Source of the DNA: Siderastrea radians
Lineage: Eukaryota > Cnidaria > Anthozoa > Scleractinia > Rhizangiidae
Direction of reading: 5' to 3'
NCBI GenBank assembly: GCA_964017195.1
Contig: OZ024897.1
Span: forward strand, 31,954,036-32,018,035
Length of the DNA: 64,000 bases
The translations under genes were made by a program, and so were the position numbers. Of this stretch, positions 24,554-36,067 are shown in pieces; position 1 is the stretch's first letter; each line of letters begins with the position of its first letter. A model generated the notes under the pieces. It saw only the letters and a program-made list of their open reading frames with translations. It was not told where the DNA came from and did not search any database.

Positions 24554-25577
24554 GTAAATGGTTTGAACCCAGGAGTCATATCATAGGTCGGTAAATTATG
24601 ATCGTCCGGGTGAGTGTAGTCCTGAGAAGGACTGTTTGTGATGACGTTGACTGACGTTTCGACAACCTGAGCGGAAGTCATCATCAGAGTCAAGTGAACT
24701 GTGAATCGTCAGTAGATTTAACTTGAGTCTCTGGTAGTTGTCCTGATTTGTCGACGATCTCGTGATGTTATTGATCGTCTGTCAGTTGCCGTGATGTTAT
24801 TGGCTGTGAAGACTGTAAAGCACCAATCACAGACGATCATAATTAACCGACCTTTATGTTAGCCTTTTGAAAACCAAACTAAATCTCCCATACAAAGTCT
24901 GTAAGTCGAGTCTGACTACAAGTTAGAGTCACGTTCGAGCTTTCAGATAGCGAGCTTGGGCCGCCTGTGGATTCGAGAACCAATTCACGCAAAAATATGG
25001 ACTCTCGTTTTCATGTTACCATTGACTGAATTTAATGCCAAAGCGACATTCTGTCGGAGAGATTAACAAGCCTTTTTATAACAGCCTCTCTGGTGGAACA
25101 AAGAAATTTTGTTGATTATATTGATACCCTCTGAATAGAAGGCATAACAAACAGAAAAAGGATAACTTTAAAAACTAGGGAAGGCCGGAAAATGCCTGAA
25201 GCAAGAAGGTGTGACATTGCGATATTTTTGACTGACTATTTTTGTCTGCTCTACCCCGCCCTGCGTATGGCCTACGGCATAAAATCTGACTGGAGATCAC
25301 CAGGCTCATGATGTTTCTATGCAAGGTGGGATAGGGAAAGTTAAGAAATGAGAATGTGAAAAGAAAACTGTACAGATATTAAACCTGTAATAGTGGTACC
25401 GTGTTTGGGCTAACTGGTGTTCAGATAAAAATAAATCACTCGAGCTTTTACCTGGACCAAAATAGATAGTTAGATAAACAAACAAACAAACAAACAAACA
25501 AACAAATAAATAAATAAAGGGGTGCAGGGTGGTCGTAGAAGGGTTGGTCTTGAGGCGTGGGCTCGCGTACTGTTCTG

Positions 25578-25640
25578 ATGTGATGATGTGATGTGATGTG
25601 ATGTGATGTGATGTGATGTGATGTGATGTGATGTGATGTG
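25578..25640. repeat. (TGATG)n pentanucleotide microsatellite
   Basis: A run of about 12 copies of the five-base unit GTGAT, preceded by (AAAC)n and (AAAT)n at 25470-25518. Frames across it give artefactual His/Ile/Thr/Ser repeats. Confidence 0.9.
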
Positions 25641-26165
25641 TGAGATCGTTCTCTCGGAGCGTGGCTCCTTATGTAAAAACTGCAAGTCTTCTACGGGAGG
25701 CAGATACGCTTCTGGGGAGGCTAACCCTGACCAAATTCAGATGTTCTAGCCTCTGAGCTGCGGTTTTTTAACAGGATTAAGATTTTCATGTCTTCAGTAA
25801 TTTGTTTCAGGCGGAACGAAGATTATTTTAAAATTTTCCATATGAATTTATATGTTAACTGGATTTTCCGACTGTTCGGAAGCGTTTATAACAACAAGCA
25901 ATCAATTGACAAACAAACAAAAAAGGCCTATACTATAGAACACAACTTCCTTCTTATCCTATCCGTTTCCGATAAGTCTTCACCAAGCGGTTGTTTTGAT
26001 TAAGAGACTGAAAAGGTAGGACTGTAAAACAATGCCAAGAATTTGTATATCTAATACCATGGTGTCTGGATATAGAAACACTTGATTGAATACTGTCAAT
26101 TGTCTTCACACAAGGTCAGGTCATAAGTGCCATAAGCAAAAGGATTGAATTGTTTTGTTTTGTCT

Positions 26166-26268
26166 TATAAAGAGGATTCGTCGCTTGGAGTCTGTCACAA
26201 GCAAATTTTCTCACAGACTTCTGTCGCTGTATACATAGACTGCTGAGGTGATTTCCAACAAAAATCAG
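26166..26268 (+). promoter_or_regulatory. possible TATA box and non-coding first exon
   Basis: TATAAAG at 26166-26172 is followed about 97 nt later by a strong donor (AAATCAG|GTAAGG, 26268/26269). No ATG opens a frame before the donor, so any exon would be a 5' leader. Which gene it would serve is unknown; no partner exon was found nearby. Confidence 0.25.
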
Positions 26269-29200
26269 GTAAGGTCAAGCTCAACTTTAAGGATTCGCGC
26301 TTTTTAAAAGAAATAACATTTTAAGCCCCCAATTTCCTTCCCAGAGGTAATCACTCCAGATATACTTCTAACTTTCTGAGTCTTTTATAAAATCCTCAAG
26401 CGTGAAAATTCAAATGTAAGCTATCGAGACTGGGTACTTTTCAGTGGTACGGCCTACTCACCAACATTTTACAAAATCATTTTAAGATTTTCCCTGCTTG
26501 GAAGCTCTGAGAACTCACCAAAACTGAGAAGGTGAACAGCTTGTTAGTTTTGCCCGGAAGTTTTGTCAGTCGATCGTTAGAGTATGAGATGGAGAAGAGT
26601 CCTTCCTTTCCTCATGCTCTAAGGTCAAAATATGCGCACGCGAACAAGTTTTCAAGCGCACACGGTTCTCATGTCAGTGACCATGAACGTGAAAATTCAA
26701 GATAGAGATTGCTAGTAGCTTAGTTCGAACGCCTAGGCGAGCTTTTTAAACGCCCAGTGAATACGTTCCAAAATCGTAACTTAGAGAAGCACTATAGTGA
26801 AAGGTCACTGAAACAACAAACAAAACACGATCGCTGCTATCTCTCAGGAAGAATCGCTGACTACTACTTTTCTCATAACCAGTTTGGGCGGTGTTATTAA
26901 GGAAACACGATGTTTGTTCTTCAGCTTCTTGTCTCGCGACACTCAATTGTGTTTACAACGTGAGATCATTCCAAACGTTTTCCAGATTTAGGGAAGTTCA
27001 CGGATAAGCTCTTGATCTCAAAGGATAAAATTCAGTTTCATCGCGGCGGAAATGTCTAAGCACTCAACAGTAATTAGATAAATCATTCAACAGTTACGCA
27101 ACTAATTTTTACATCAGCTTGCCTCAGATTTAACTCAGTAGTTATAATCTGATGAAACACAACACAATAAAGAAGACCGGCAGAGAAGAGAAAAGAAGAG
27201 AAAAGAATAGACAAGAAAAGAAAAGAAAAGAAAAGAACGTATAACAACTTTTTCGAGCTGAATGGACAAAGACCGTAAGCAAAATCGCAAAACTCACTAG
27301 TACTAATAAACAAATATACCATGGATTTTCTTTCTTTCTTTCTTCTTTCTTTTTTCTTTCAACCTTTTTTTTGAGTAGCTTCTTGTGACTGAAAATGGAA
27401 TGTTTTCCACTAAAAAAGAACATGCCGGAATTGCTTCTCCTGCCTTCGCCAAGCTAATTTTTACAGTACGTTATTTTCAAACCTTGAAATCAAGAATTTC
27501 CAGGTCTGAAACAAGAAACAGTCAACAGAAGAAAGTACTTAAGTAGAGCATCTTTTATTCGAATGGTCAAACCATCTCGAGTTCCATCCTCGGACTCAAA
27601 AGTTTTAACCACGTTATTATTATTATCACGAGCCTGTTACTTTTCATACGGCTTCTAACGCATCAAGACTCCACTTGATCGAAGGGTGAACAGGTACCTA
27701 AATTAACATAATCTTACTACCAATTCCGGCCACAGAAACGTTCGTTCAAACCAAATAACTTGAATAATAATAAAAATATAAATAGGATATATCTTGATAT
27801 AAAACATGTGGAAAAATGTGCTGAAAACTTTTTAATGGAAGACGTTCAGGCATGATATAATCTGTTTAAATCAAAGCCAATAATTAGCTATAAATCCTTG
27901 TTCATTTCACTAATCCTGGTGATTGCTTACTTGGCTGGCTGGAGGCTGGTGATGCGGTGCGATTCGACGTCTTCCTTTAGCACGTATTAAGACAGACGTT
28001 TAATTTAATTGATTTATTTTGTTCCAAAAATACGTCCGCATATTGACAATAAACAAGAATATGCGTTTTTGCCATGCCCCTTTTTCTTAGATAAGCCTCT
28101 TATCTGTGTAAACTGTAATCCTTTGAAGAAATAACCAAGCGTTTCCTGTCGGTCAAGGGCATTTTAGGACGTGTGCGTCAATAGCCACTTTCACTAGTTG
28201 TTTCAATTTTTTGCGCAGATAACCACAGAAATTCTAACCGCGCGCACAGCGCACAGGTATCCCAAGCTCACACTGTGATGAGAACGTCTTGATCGTGTAA
28301 TGGCAAAAATTTTATGGTTTGTGATGCCGGGAGTTCAAATGGTTTACCTGTTTAGAAAAAAATAGGAACTTTGTAAAGAAGGCGATGCCCTAGTCATTCC
28401 AGAACTCCCAGAAAAAAGGACATCTTCAGGGGCTTTTGTTTATTCCCACGAATACGTTCCATTTGATTTCCCACCGGAGTTTCGCTTCGTTTAGTTTGAA
28501 AAGAGTGACTAACTATGACGTCGAAAACTTTTGAAAATGAGTTGTCACGAGATTGCATTTTTTAAGTTATTAGCATTCTTCATCTAGAAATGCTTGATGA
28601 ACAAGGATAATCATACGCATAGTACAAGACACTTACTCATGCACAAAATATGTTAATTCGTGGAATGATATAAATAGCTAATTTTTGGTGATTGCTGAAC
28701 AGAAACAAATATCAAACTTTCAGACGATTCGCTCTTATGACGTCATGTTTTGAGTATCAATAGTATGTGGCTACTACTGGTGTTATAGTTAATCACAGTA
28801 TTGCTGTTTAACTTCAGCTTGTTTTCATTGATGTAAACAAATTTTTGGGTTTCCTTTAAAAAATAATCAAATATAAGAATATCGTAGGATATCACAACTC
28901 AGCAAAGTTTCGAAACCTCCGTCCTATTCACGACAACGTGTTTGGGGAAAGGTTTTCTCATAAAATATATTCACGGATTTTGTACAGATTTGTTACAGCG
29001 TGGCGACCAAAAAACACGACGCGTCAAGTGCTAACTTATCGTTAAAAAGTCTACAGTTTTTTTTATATCATTTGAGAGTGGCCGTAAATTTCAAGAAGTT
29101 GTATATCTGAAAACACAGCCACACAAGCTGGAAAGCACGAGCTGGAAGCTTGTGGAGCTAATACACGGCCCAACAAGCTAAAAATCTAATCTCAAATCTA

Positions 29201-29849
29201 ATCGTGTGTAAATTAATTTGCTTTACTTTTAACGGATCGCCATCTCCAGACGTGAAACTTTTCATGTAAACTAAAATTGCTAATGTTAAGAAAATGTTTA
29301 AAGAAAACCTTTACAGAGTATGCAGAGGTTCTGATTTTCAAGTTCCGATATGACTGTCAGATAAAAACACTGTTTACGTAGTTATTTTGGGTAGGTATAT
29401 TACTTAATATTTAAGACATTCTCTCAGCCTGCGTCAACATCCGGTACTTTCTCTTGTTTTATCAAACAACGGCTAAAAAACGTGTTCTTTCCGGTGGAAA
29501 AACGTCAGAGAAAAATTCTCTTCGTATGCCTTGCGGGCGTATGTTTCTAGGCCCAAGCTCCTGCAGAGTAAATTAATTTTGGCGCCTTGGCGGGTTTAGC
29601 TTCATCTTCGTAATTTTTGTTTGGTTTTCGTAGTCTTCCATTGATTCGAACCGCGTGAAGGCACTAAATGCTGCTTCGAATTCAATATTGACCATTGTTT
29701 TTGAATTTCGTAAACAATGGTCTGTAAGCAAATGAACGATCAAACTAATTGGAATATAATGAGCTTGGTTTTCTAGAGGTGACCAATTATGTTCATTATG
29801 CGGAAAGTCGTATTGGTTCAGTGCGTCTTTTTGGAATATGCTAAAAAGG

Positions 29850-30454
29850 TAGCACGTCGCACAGTCAGTCGCCTTGAGGTGGTTCTTTCGACAGAAAGGA
29901 AGTTATTTCAAGAGAAAATAGTAAAAGTTTATGGGTAAGTGACTAGAAATCAGTGGATTTTACTGTTTTCACAGTGATATGAATTGAATTCAAGCACACG
30001 TGGGGACATTCTTCGCTAAGCTTCTGAACATTCATGAAATCGAATGTAAACTTCAAAGTCTTCAAGTTTCGTTTTGTCTCGCTTTCGTGACGACAGGTCG
30101 TCGCAACAAGCGAGTGTGTATAACTTTCACTTTTATCTCTGAAGAGCTATGTATCTTTTTTATTGAATTCCCAAGGTATTTTAAACTAAAACCTTAATCC
30201 GTCTGGCTCGTCGTTGCGTTGGGCTAGCAGATTATTGTTTATACGCGACAGTTGTGAATGTTCGTGAAAGCACTTAAAACCTGTACAACCACAACTATAA
30301 ATTAATTTTACCCTTTAATTTAAACACCAAAGAACTACTTTAACATTCTTAGGCTTTCGTGCCGTAGTTTTCTCTCTCTTTGGAGCACACAGACAAGTAC
30401 TATTAGATATGCGTTCTGGCAGCGCCACATTAGCTAGTCAGAATATAAGCTCAG
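29850..30454 (+). promoter_or_regulatory. possible 5' leader exons of the LIM gene
   Basis: Two candidate leader exons: one ending at 29934 (TTTATGG|GTAAGT) and one at 30353-30454 (acceptor CATTCTTAG, donor AAGCTCAG|GTAAGC). The LIM coding exon begins at 31178 after TTGATTTCAG, eight bases before its ATG, so upstream leader exons are required. The short frame in 30353-30454 meets a stop right after that acceptor, which supports a leader role. Confidence 0.4.
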
Positions 30455-31185
30455 GTAAGCCTTAATAATTTTACAGCAAAACCTTTGCGAATGTCAGGAA
30501 TTTTGCAGTTTTACATGACTATTTGGGGACTGTGACACACTGTCCGTATTTTTTGGCCTAATTGTTTAAGGGCTTGCACACAATAAAATGAATTACACTT
30601 GAAAAGTAAAAGTGTTTTTTTGTTTTTGTTTTGAAAGGGGAATTATTGGGACGCAATACATTTAAACCAGATGTCACTTTAAAAGTGTCATCAGGTTGTC
30701 ATACTTGAAGTGGCTCTGAAATATTGATGTCATTTTATAAGTGAATTTTTAAGCTCAAGGCATTCAATTAATATCCTTTAACTTTTCAGTAATTTCTGGA
30801 AGATATGAACTGAAATCAAGTTGGTGCAATATCAGTATCTGCTGATGTTTGACAACAACGAATATTTAATTGCAATAATTAGACTATGAGGCCAAATAGG
30901 CTAATTAATCAGCAATAGCTCTGGATGTATTTGTCATTGAAAGTTTTTTTCCTGGTTATCGGTCTTTAATTTAAGGGGAACACTGAAACGGGATACCCAG
31001 ACAAAAGATCTGATTTTAAAGTGCATGAATCTAAAACACCAAAAGAGTTTTATATTTTGATCTTGTTTAAGTTTTGACGGAAAAATTTGGTCAAAAAACG
31101 CTGCAGGTATAAAGTTTTGTGTGTCTTAATTGAGTTATTCAGTGCTTAATACTAAAGTGCTGTTCTTTTGATTTCAGTTTAAAGG

Positions 31186-33182
31186 ATGGCAAACATCAAA
31201 AACAGGGAAGCAGCTTTAAAACTGGGCCAGACCAATACCAAATGTGCGAGATGTGGGAAGACTGTGTACTTTGCCGAGCAAGTCTTTGGCGCTGGAAAGA
31301 AATGGCACAAGCAGTGTTTTAAGTGTGTGGCATGTAACAAAATGATCAACAGCAGCACTCTACGAGACAAGGATGGTAAGATTAAAAAAAAAACTTTAAC
31401 AAGTGTACAAATTATGACTGTCAAATCCTGGGAGGGAGTTTCTGTATAAAAATGGGGAAAGCAATTTAAGTATCTTTTAAAATTGGTATTTTGGTGCCTC
31501 TTTGGGAGTTTAAATGTAAAATGATCACTGTGAGAATTATAATGGTGCTTTTAAGGTTATTTGAGTAGAAATAAATACTTTAATTATTATTAGCCCTCCC
31601 CCCCATGTCATACTGTTATCTTTATACACCTTTGTTTTGGTTGTTTTGGTAATTTTGTGAAAACTCAGGTGTTTGACTGAGAATTCATTGCCAGAATTGT
31701 TTTTTGAAATGAACTGTCAGATTATGAGGGAAGAAAATATCGACATGGTCCGTGCCAAGTTGTCACCACATATATAATAATAACTTTATTGAATCACCTT
31801 TAGAATGAAAATACAATAACTTTGTAATATATAAGATAAAACTGTGATTAGAATGTACAATTTAAAATTAAAATGTAATTTGGAAATCAAAGTCTCCTGG
31901 ATATGAAAGGTTTGCCTTGCCGCCCTTGGGGAAAAAAGAATCCATGTCTTTTTGTATAGAACATAGGAATCAGCATTTTAGTTTTGTTTTTACACTAGAA
32001 GAGAAAAAAAACAAAATTAATTTTGGGTGAAAAAGCATTCCACTTTATGGTGCTCCGTAAAATGATGCCATAGTGCAGCCCTGTCAAAATGTGCCGGCAT
32101 CCGGCAATTTTGCCATCTACAGACAATCATTTGCTGCTTGCCTCACGCTGGAGTTCCCGAGGAACCTGCTGGCAGACAGAAATACCCAGTCCTTGCTGTC
32201 TACTTCTGTTATGTTGCCTGCTACTATAAATCATTTTGACAGGGCTGATAGTGAAAGTGGCCTATTCAGACTACTGTGTTGTCTTAATTTAGGTGAGATC
32301 TACTGTGCCAGTTGCCATACCCGGTCATTTGGAACAAAGGGTTATGGGTATGGCCTCGGCAGTGGGGTGCTAAGCACAGACACAGGAAAAGCCGGGGAAG
32401 TTGTCTCCACTGCACCAAAAACAGCTTTCATAAACTCAGCTGGCTCTGCAAATGGAAATGGCTGTCCTAGGTGTAAAATGGTGGTGTATGAAGCTGAAAA
32501 AGTCCGGGCAGTTGGCAAGGTAAGGATTTCCTTACCTGATTTATTACACATTTTGATCTGTTGAGTGACTGAGTTGTCATGTGAAATTTATGTTGTTTTT
32601 GTTCAAAAGGGTTATTTTTTGTATTGATTACCCCAGGTATTTCACAAGCATTGTTTCAAGTGTGTTGCTTGTGACAAAGGTATAACTGCAACAACCATGC
32701 GAGAACATGGTCAGGAAATATACTGCAGAGGTAAGTACTTTCAGCTGTTACTCATTCATTCATTCACTCACTCACTCACTCACTCACTCACTCCACTCAC
32801 TCGCTCGCTCGCTCATTCGTTTGTTCGTTCATTCGTTTATGCATGCATTCATTCATTTGTTCGTTTGTTTGTTTGTCTGGCTTATTTCTATCCTTATTTT
32901 TTCTATTGAAGTCTGTTTATTCAGTCATTTGGGAATTTTAAAATTTGATCCAAACTGCAGTTTATTTGTCCATTTTTTATCATCCATTGATTATTTGATC
33001 TGTTGATAAATTTTGTCCATTTATTCAATGACTCATTCCTTCCTTTCACCTCTCACTCATAACCATTTGTTTATATTACTTAATTAAGATTAATTAATCA
33101 ATTGATTCTGTTTACAGCTTGCTATGAGATTAACTTTGCTCCTAAAGGATTTGGATTTGGCCAGGCACTATCCAGGACATGA
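31186..33182 (+). CDS. cysteine- and glycine-rich protein, two LIM domains (CRP/MLP family)
   Basis: Four coding exons: 31186-31375, 32293-32519, 32637-32730 and 33118-33182, with intron phases 1, 0, 1 and a protein of 191 residues, the usual CRP length. Each LIM domain shows the CxxC...HxxC...CxxC...CxxC pattern. LIM1 starts CARCGKTVYFAEQVFGAGKK, has WHKQCFKCVAC, and ends at CASCHTRSFGTKGYGYG, the glycine-rich tail typical of CRPs. LIM2 starts CPRCKMVVYEAEKV, has FHKHCFKCVAC and ends KGFGFGQALS. CRPs bind alpha-actinin, zyxin and actin filaments, and nuclear forms act as muscle transcription cofactors; no enzymatic activity. The linker between domains (STDTGKAGE...) is of normal length. No defect is seen. 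Vertebrate orthology to one of CSRP1/2/3 cannot be assigned. Confidence 0.93.
32755..32875. repeat. tetranucleotide microsatellite (CATT/ACTC/GTTT)n
   Basis: A run of ATTC, ACTC, GCTC, TCGT and GTTT units in the third intron of the LIM gene. The hydrophobic and Ser/His-rich frames over it are artefacts. Confidence 0.85.
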
Positions 33183-33189
33183 TTCCTGT

Positions 33190-36060
33190 GAAGAGCACAG
33201 TGACGCAAAGATGCCATTACATGAAGTATTTCTTAAGCAAAGAACCAGAACTCAAAAAATTATTTTTTTACTTTTAATCTCTTAAGAGTGTAAAAGTGTT
33301 TAAATCCCCTCTATATATGATAACAATTTTAGCAAGGCAACTAACACCACAGGAAATTACTGTGCAAATATTATATAACAATAATGTTAATGCACCTACC
33401 AAAAATAAAATTCACAGTGGTATGGTAAATTTCACAGTCAATTTTTGCTAGAGGTTGAGGATAGATAGATCAGTTTTTGACCCGTTTGGAATACTTCCTA
33501 TAGTAGATTATGTGGGGAGGCTCTGCCCGAAAGGGGTGCCTTTTTTGTGCCTGCAGTACATGACAGGGTACAGTAATATTTCATTTTAGTATGTTAATTA
33601 GTTCGCCAAAATGCATCTTGAACTCCAGGGGCTTGCAGCTAAGGCAAGGTACCAATTTTTGGCAGAAATCACAATTCAAAAAGCCCTCAAGTGACTGAAA
33701 GCTCATGATAATCCATGGTTTTTATCTTTTTGTTGAGGTATAAAATGGTGCAATTTTTTTGTTGTAGGTGTACCAAAGGGGTACCATTTTGAGAAAAAGA
33801 TAGTATATTAAGGGTAAGGGTTTGAACCTCAGAGAAGGAGCTGTACAAAATTTTATTGGCTGCCCTTGTAGGAATTTGTACAGCATGATTGTTGTCTGCT
33901 TGCATGCACCACCTATTTCCTTTTCTATTTCCCAGAAAAGGAAAATGAGGGTCCTAAAACTACATGGAAACTCTATTGTGCAGTTTTACTTTTCTCACCC
34001 AGAAAGCTTATTATAAGAAGTATATGCACCACTGTAAAGTACCAGCTAAAAATAATAATTTATTTGGTAGTCGCTTCTGGGTTATGGACAAAGCTCTTTG
34101 CATTAAAGTGAAAGAGAAGCTTGATCATAAATAATTACCGGTAAACCTCACATTATGTTATGTTGCTACTATAGCTACATTTCAGTGATGCTTGCATGAT
34201 GCACAGGAAGCCTAAGGAAGTGGCTCTGTCCAGCTCAAAAATAGTGGAACCCTGTTAAAACAACCATCAACGTAAACATGCTGTAACGTGATGATATGGA
34301 CAAGGTGGTCGGACCAATGAGGTTTTCAGATAAGAAAATCACTGCATGTTTACTCTTTAATCCCCAATATCCACATACATATTCTCCTCACTATTCTCCT
34401 TATATTTCTTATGTTACTAGTTGGGAGAATTTGATTAAACATCAGCACCTTTCATGTCTGGTGATCATTTTCTTTATTCTCATGATCTGTATGTTTGATC
34501 AAGTAGTGATATTGTAAGGAGAAATTATATGCTTGTCACTATTGGGGCTTAAGGGTTAAGCTATTCCTTTGGCCAAATAAAGCGGTTTTAAAACGAGGTG
34601 GTCGTATTGGCAGTCGCTCCATTTTTCTTGCTGGATTCAACTTTTTGTGGGAAAAAATATAGTTTGAGATATTTTTTATGAGCTTTGCTGACCAGCACTT
34701 CAAGTTTGTGCCTTTTCAAGAGATACGATGAAAGCGATAAAGGGAAGAACTCCATGTTAGTCTTTTGTCATGATAACTTATTCTAGAAACATTTTTTATC
34801 GAAACAAAATAAGTGTAGTTGTGTCCGTTTTTATGTTTTCACATTTAATAGATGCATGTAACCAATGCAAAATTTATTTGACGGTGTAATGTGATTTTAT
34901 TGTAATGATGATAATAATAAAATTCTTCAAAAGAAACCTTTAATTGCAGAATGATCCCCTAGCCCCAAAAGCCTTTTGTGTTAAAGGGAAGGAAATCCAA
35001 GAGGTGGGGGGTGCTCTGAATTTGTGAGTAGGGGTATGCCACTGGGAGCCTAAAACCCTTACCCAGCTGCATTTTGCACCTCTGTTCTAGAAAAAAATTC
35101 CTACCCTATCCTAGACTCGCTGAGAGTAAATTCCTATGTTAGACTAAATTCTCCTTAGCTCTCTGATTTCTATACCTATCCCAGACTAAACTAGTTGCCC
35201 CATACCCTTGACAGCGGCACATACCCATATGGCTAATGTGTGGGAGTAATATCCCCCGGGGGTTGGAAATCAACCGTATGGCTGGTTAAAAAGCAGCTTA
35301 GAGCTTCGTTGCCGCGGCCACGCCTCTTCGGAGCGTTTTCCTTTTCGTAGAAAAATTAACCCTCGGTCACCCAGTATAGTGGACTCATAGCTGATCAACC
35401 CAAATCAGTAAAGTAAAAGTGGGAATCTCCCTATCCCTGTTAAAAAGTCCCCTTTCTGTATTGCTCGCCGGTGAACGTAGCGTCCGGAAGGAAGACTCCC
35501 ATAATGAAAGTTAAGGGAGTTCGTAACCCCTACGAGCAGGCTATGAAGCCCACGGCTTCGGCTGGCAAGTACGATGCCAAAGCGAGTAATGTCAAAGGTG
35601 TCAGTTTTATAGATTCATACTGAGAAGCCTCTAAGTGAGCGGAAACTGAATCCGTCGTCTCTAAGTCCTATGCAAATTTTCGAGGAAGAAAATTACCGGT
35701 AAGATAGTCAACCTAACTATACTCATACACGGTTTGTGTTGAAAGCAAGCAGCTTTCACACACAATTCACACAAAGAAGAAATGCACTCCCACCCGCCAC
35801 TCCCCCCTCGTGGGCGTTTTGCGAAACACTTGTCACCATGTCCAATTAATTTATTTATAAGTTGCTGTCAAATTTTTATCTTTCTCATAAACAAGGCAAT
35901 TTGCTGTTAATAAAGCTTGGTTCACGTCAAAGACAATAACCACAGTAACCTGAAGAGGAGACGAAACGGCTTACAAAGAGTCTCACAGTCCACCACTGTG
36001 AGTTTCATGATCAGGAACTATGTAAACCGGAACTCAGATGGTCTTATGAACCAGCGTGGG
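33190..36060. other. intergenic, no confident gene
   Basis: The 3' flank of the LIM gene (AATAAA at about 33404), then repeats: a CCTATCCTAGAC-rich repeat at 35080-35280 that ends in the 'cagcggcaca' block also present near 1510. A 39-codon frame at 35504-35623 (begins MKVKGVRNPYEQAM) has gene-like codon use but no partner exon and no match I recognise. Confidence 0.4.
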
Positions 36061-36067
36061 GCAAACA

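Larger units (their letters stand above)
24000..29800. other. intergenic, no protein gene seen
   Basis: Contains (AATC)n at 24184-24237, a MITE at 24307-24553, an interspersed repeat near 24640-24870 ('acgtttcgacaacctgag'), (AAAC)n/(AAAT)n at 25470-25518, (ATGTG)n at 25578-25640, (AAAAG)n at 27184-27236 and (TTTC)n at 27328-27360. A possible TATA-linked first exon is listed separately. No frame with recognisable domains. Confidence 0.5.

Noticed and set aside
35504..35623. A 39-codon frame, MKVKGVRNPYEQAM...
   Set aside because: Codon use looks gene-like, but there is no promoter, partner exon or family I recognise; it may be a piece of a repeat or processed pseudogene. Kept only as a note in the intergenic entry.
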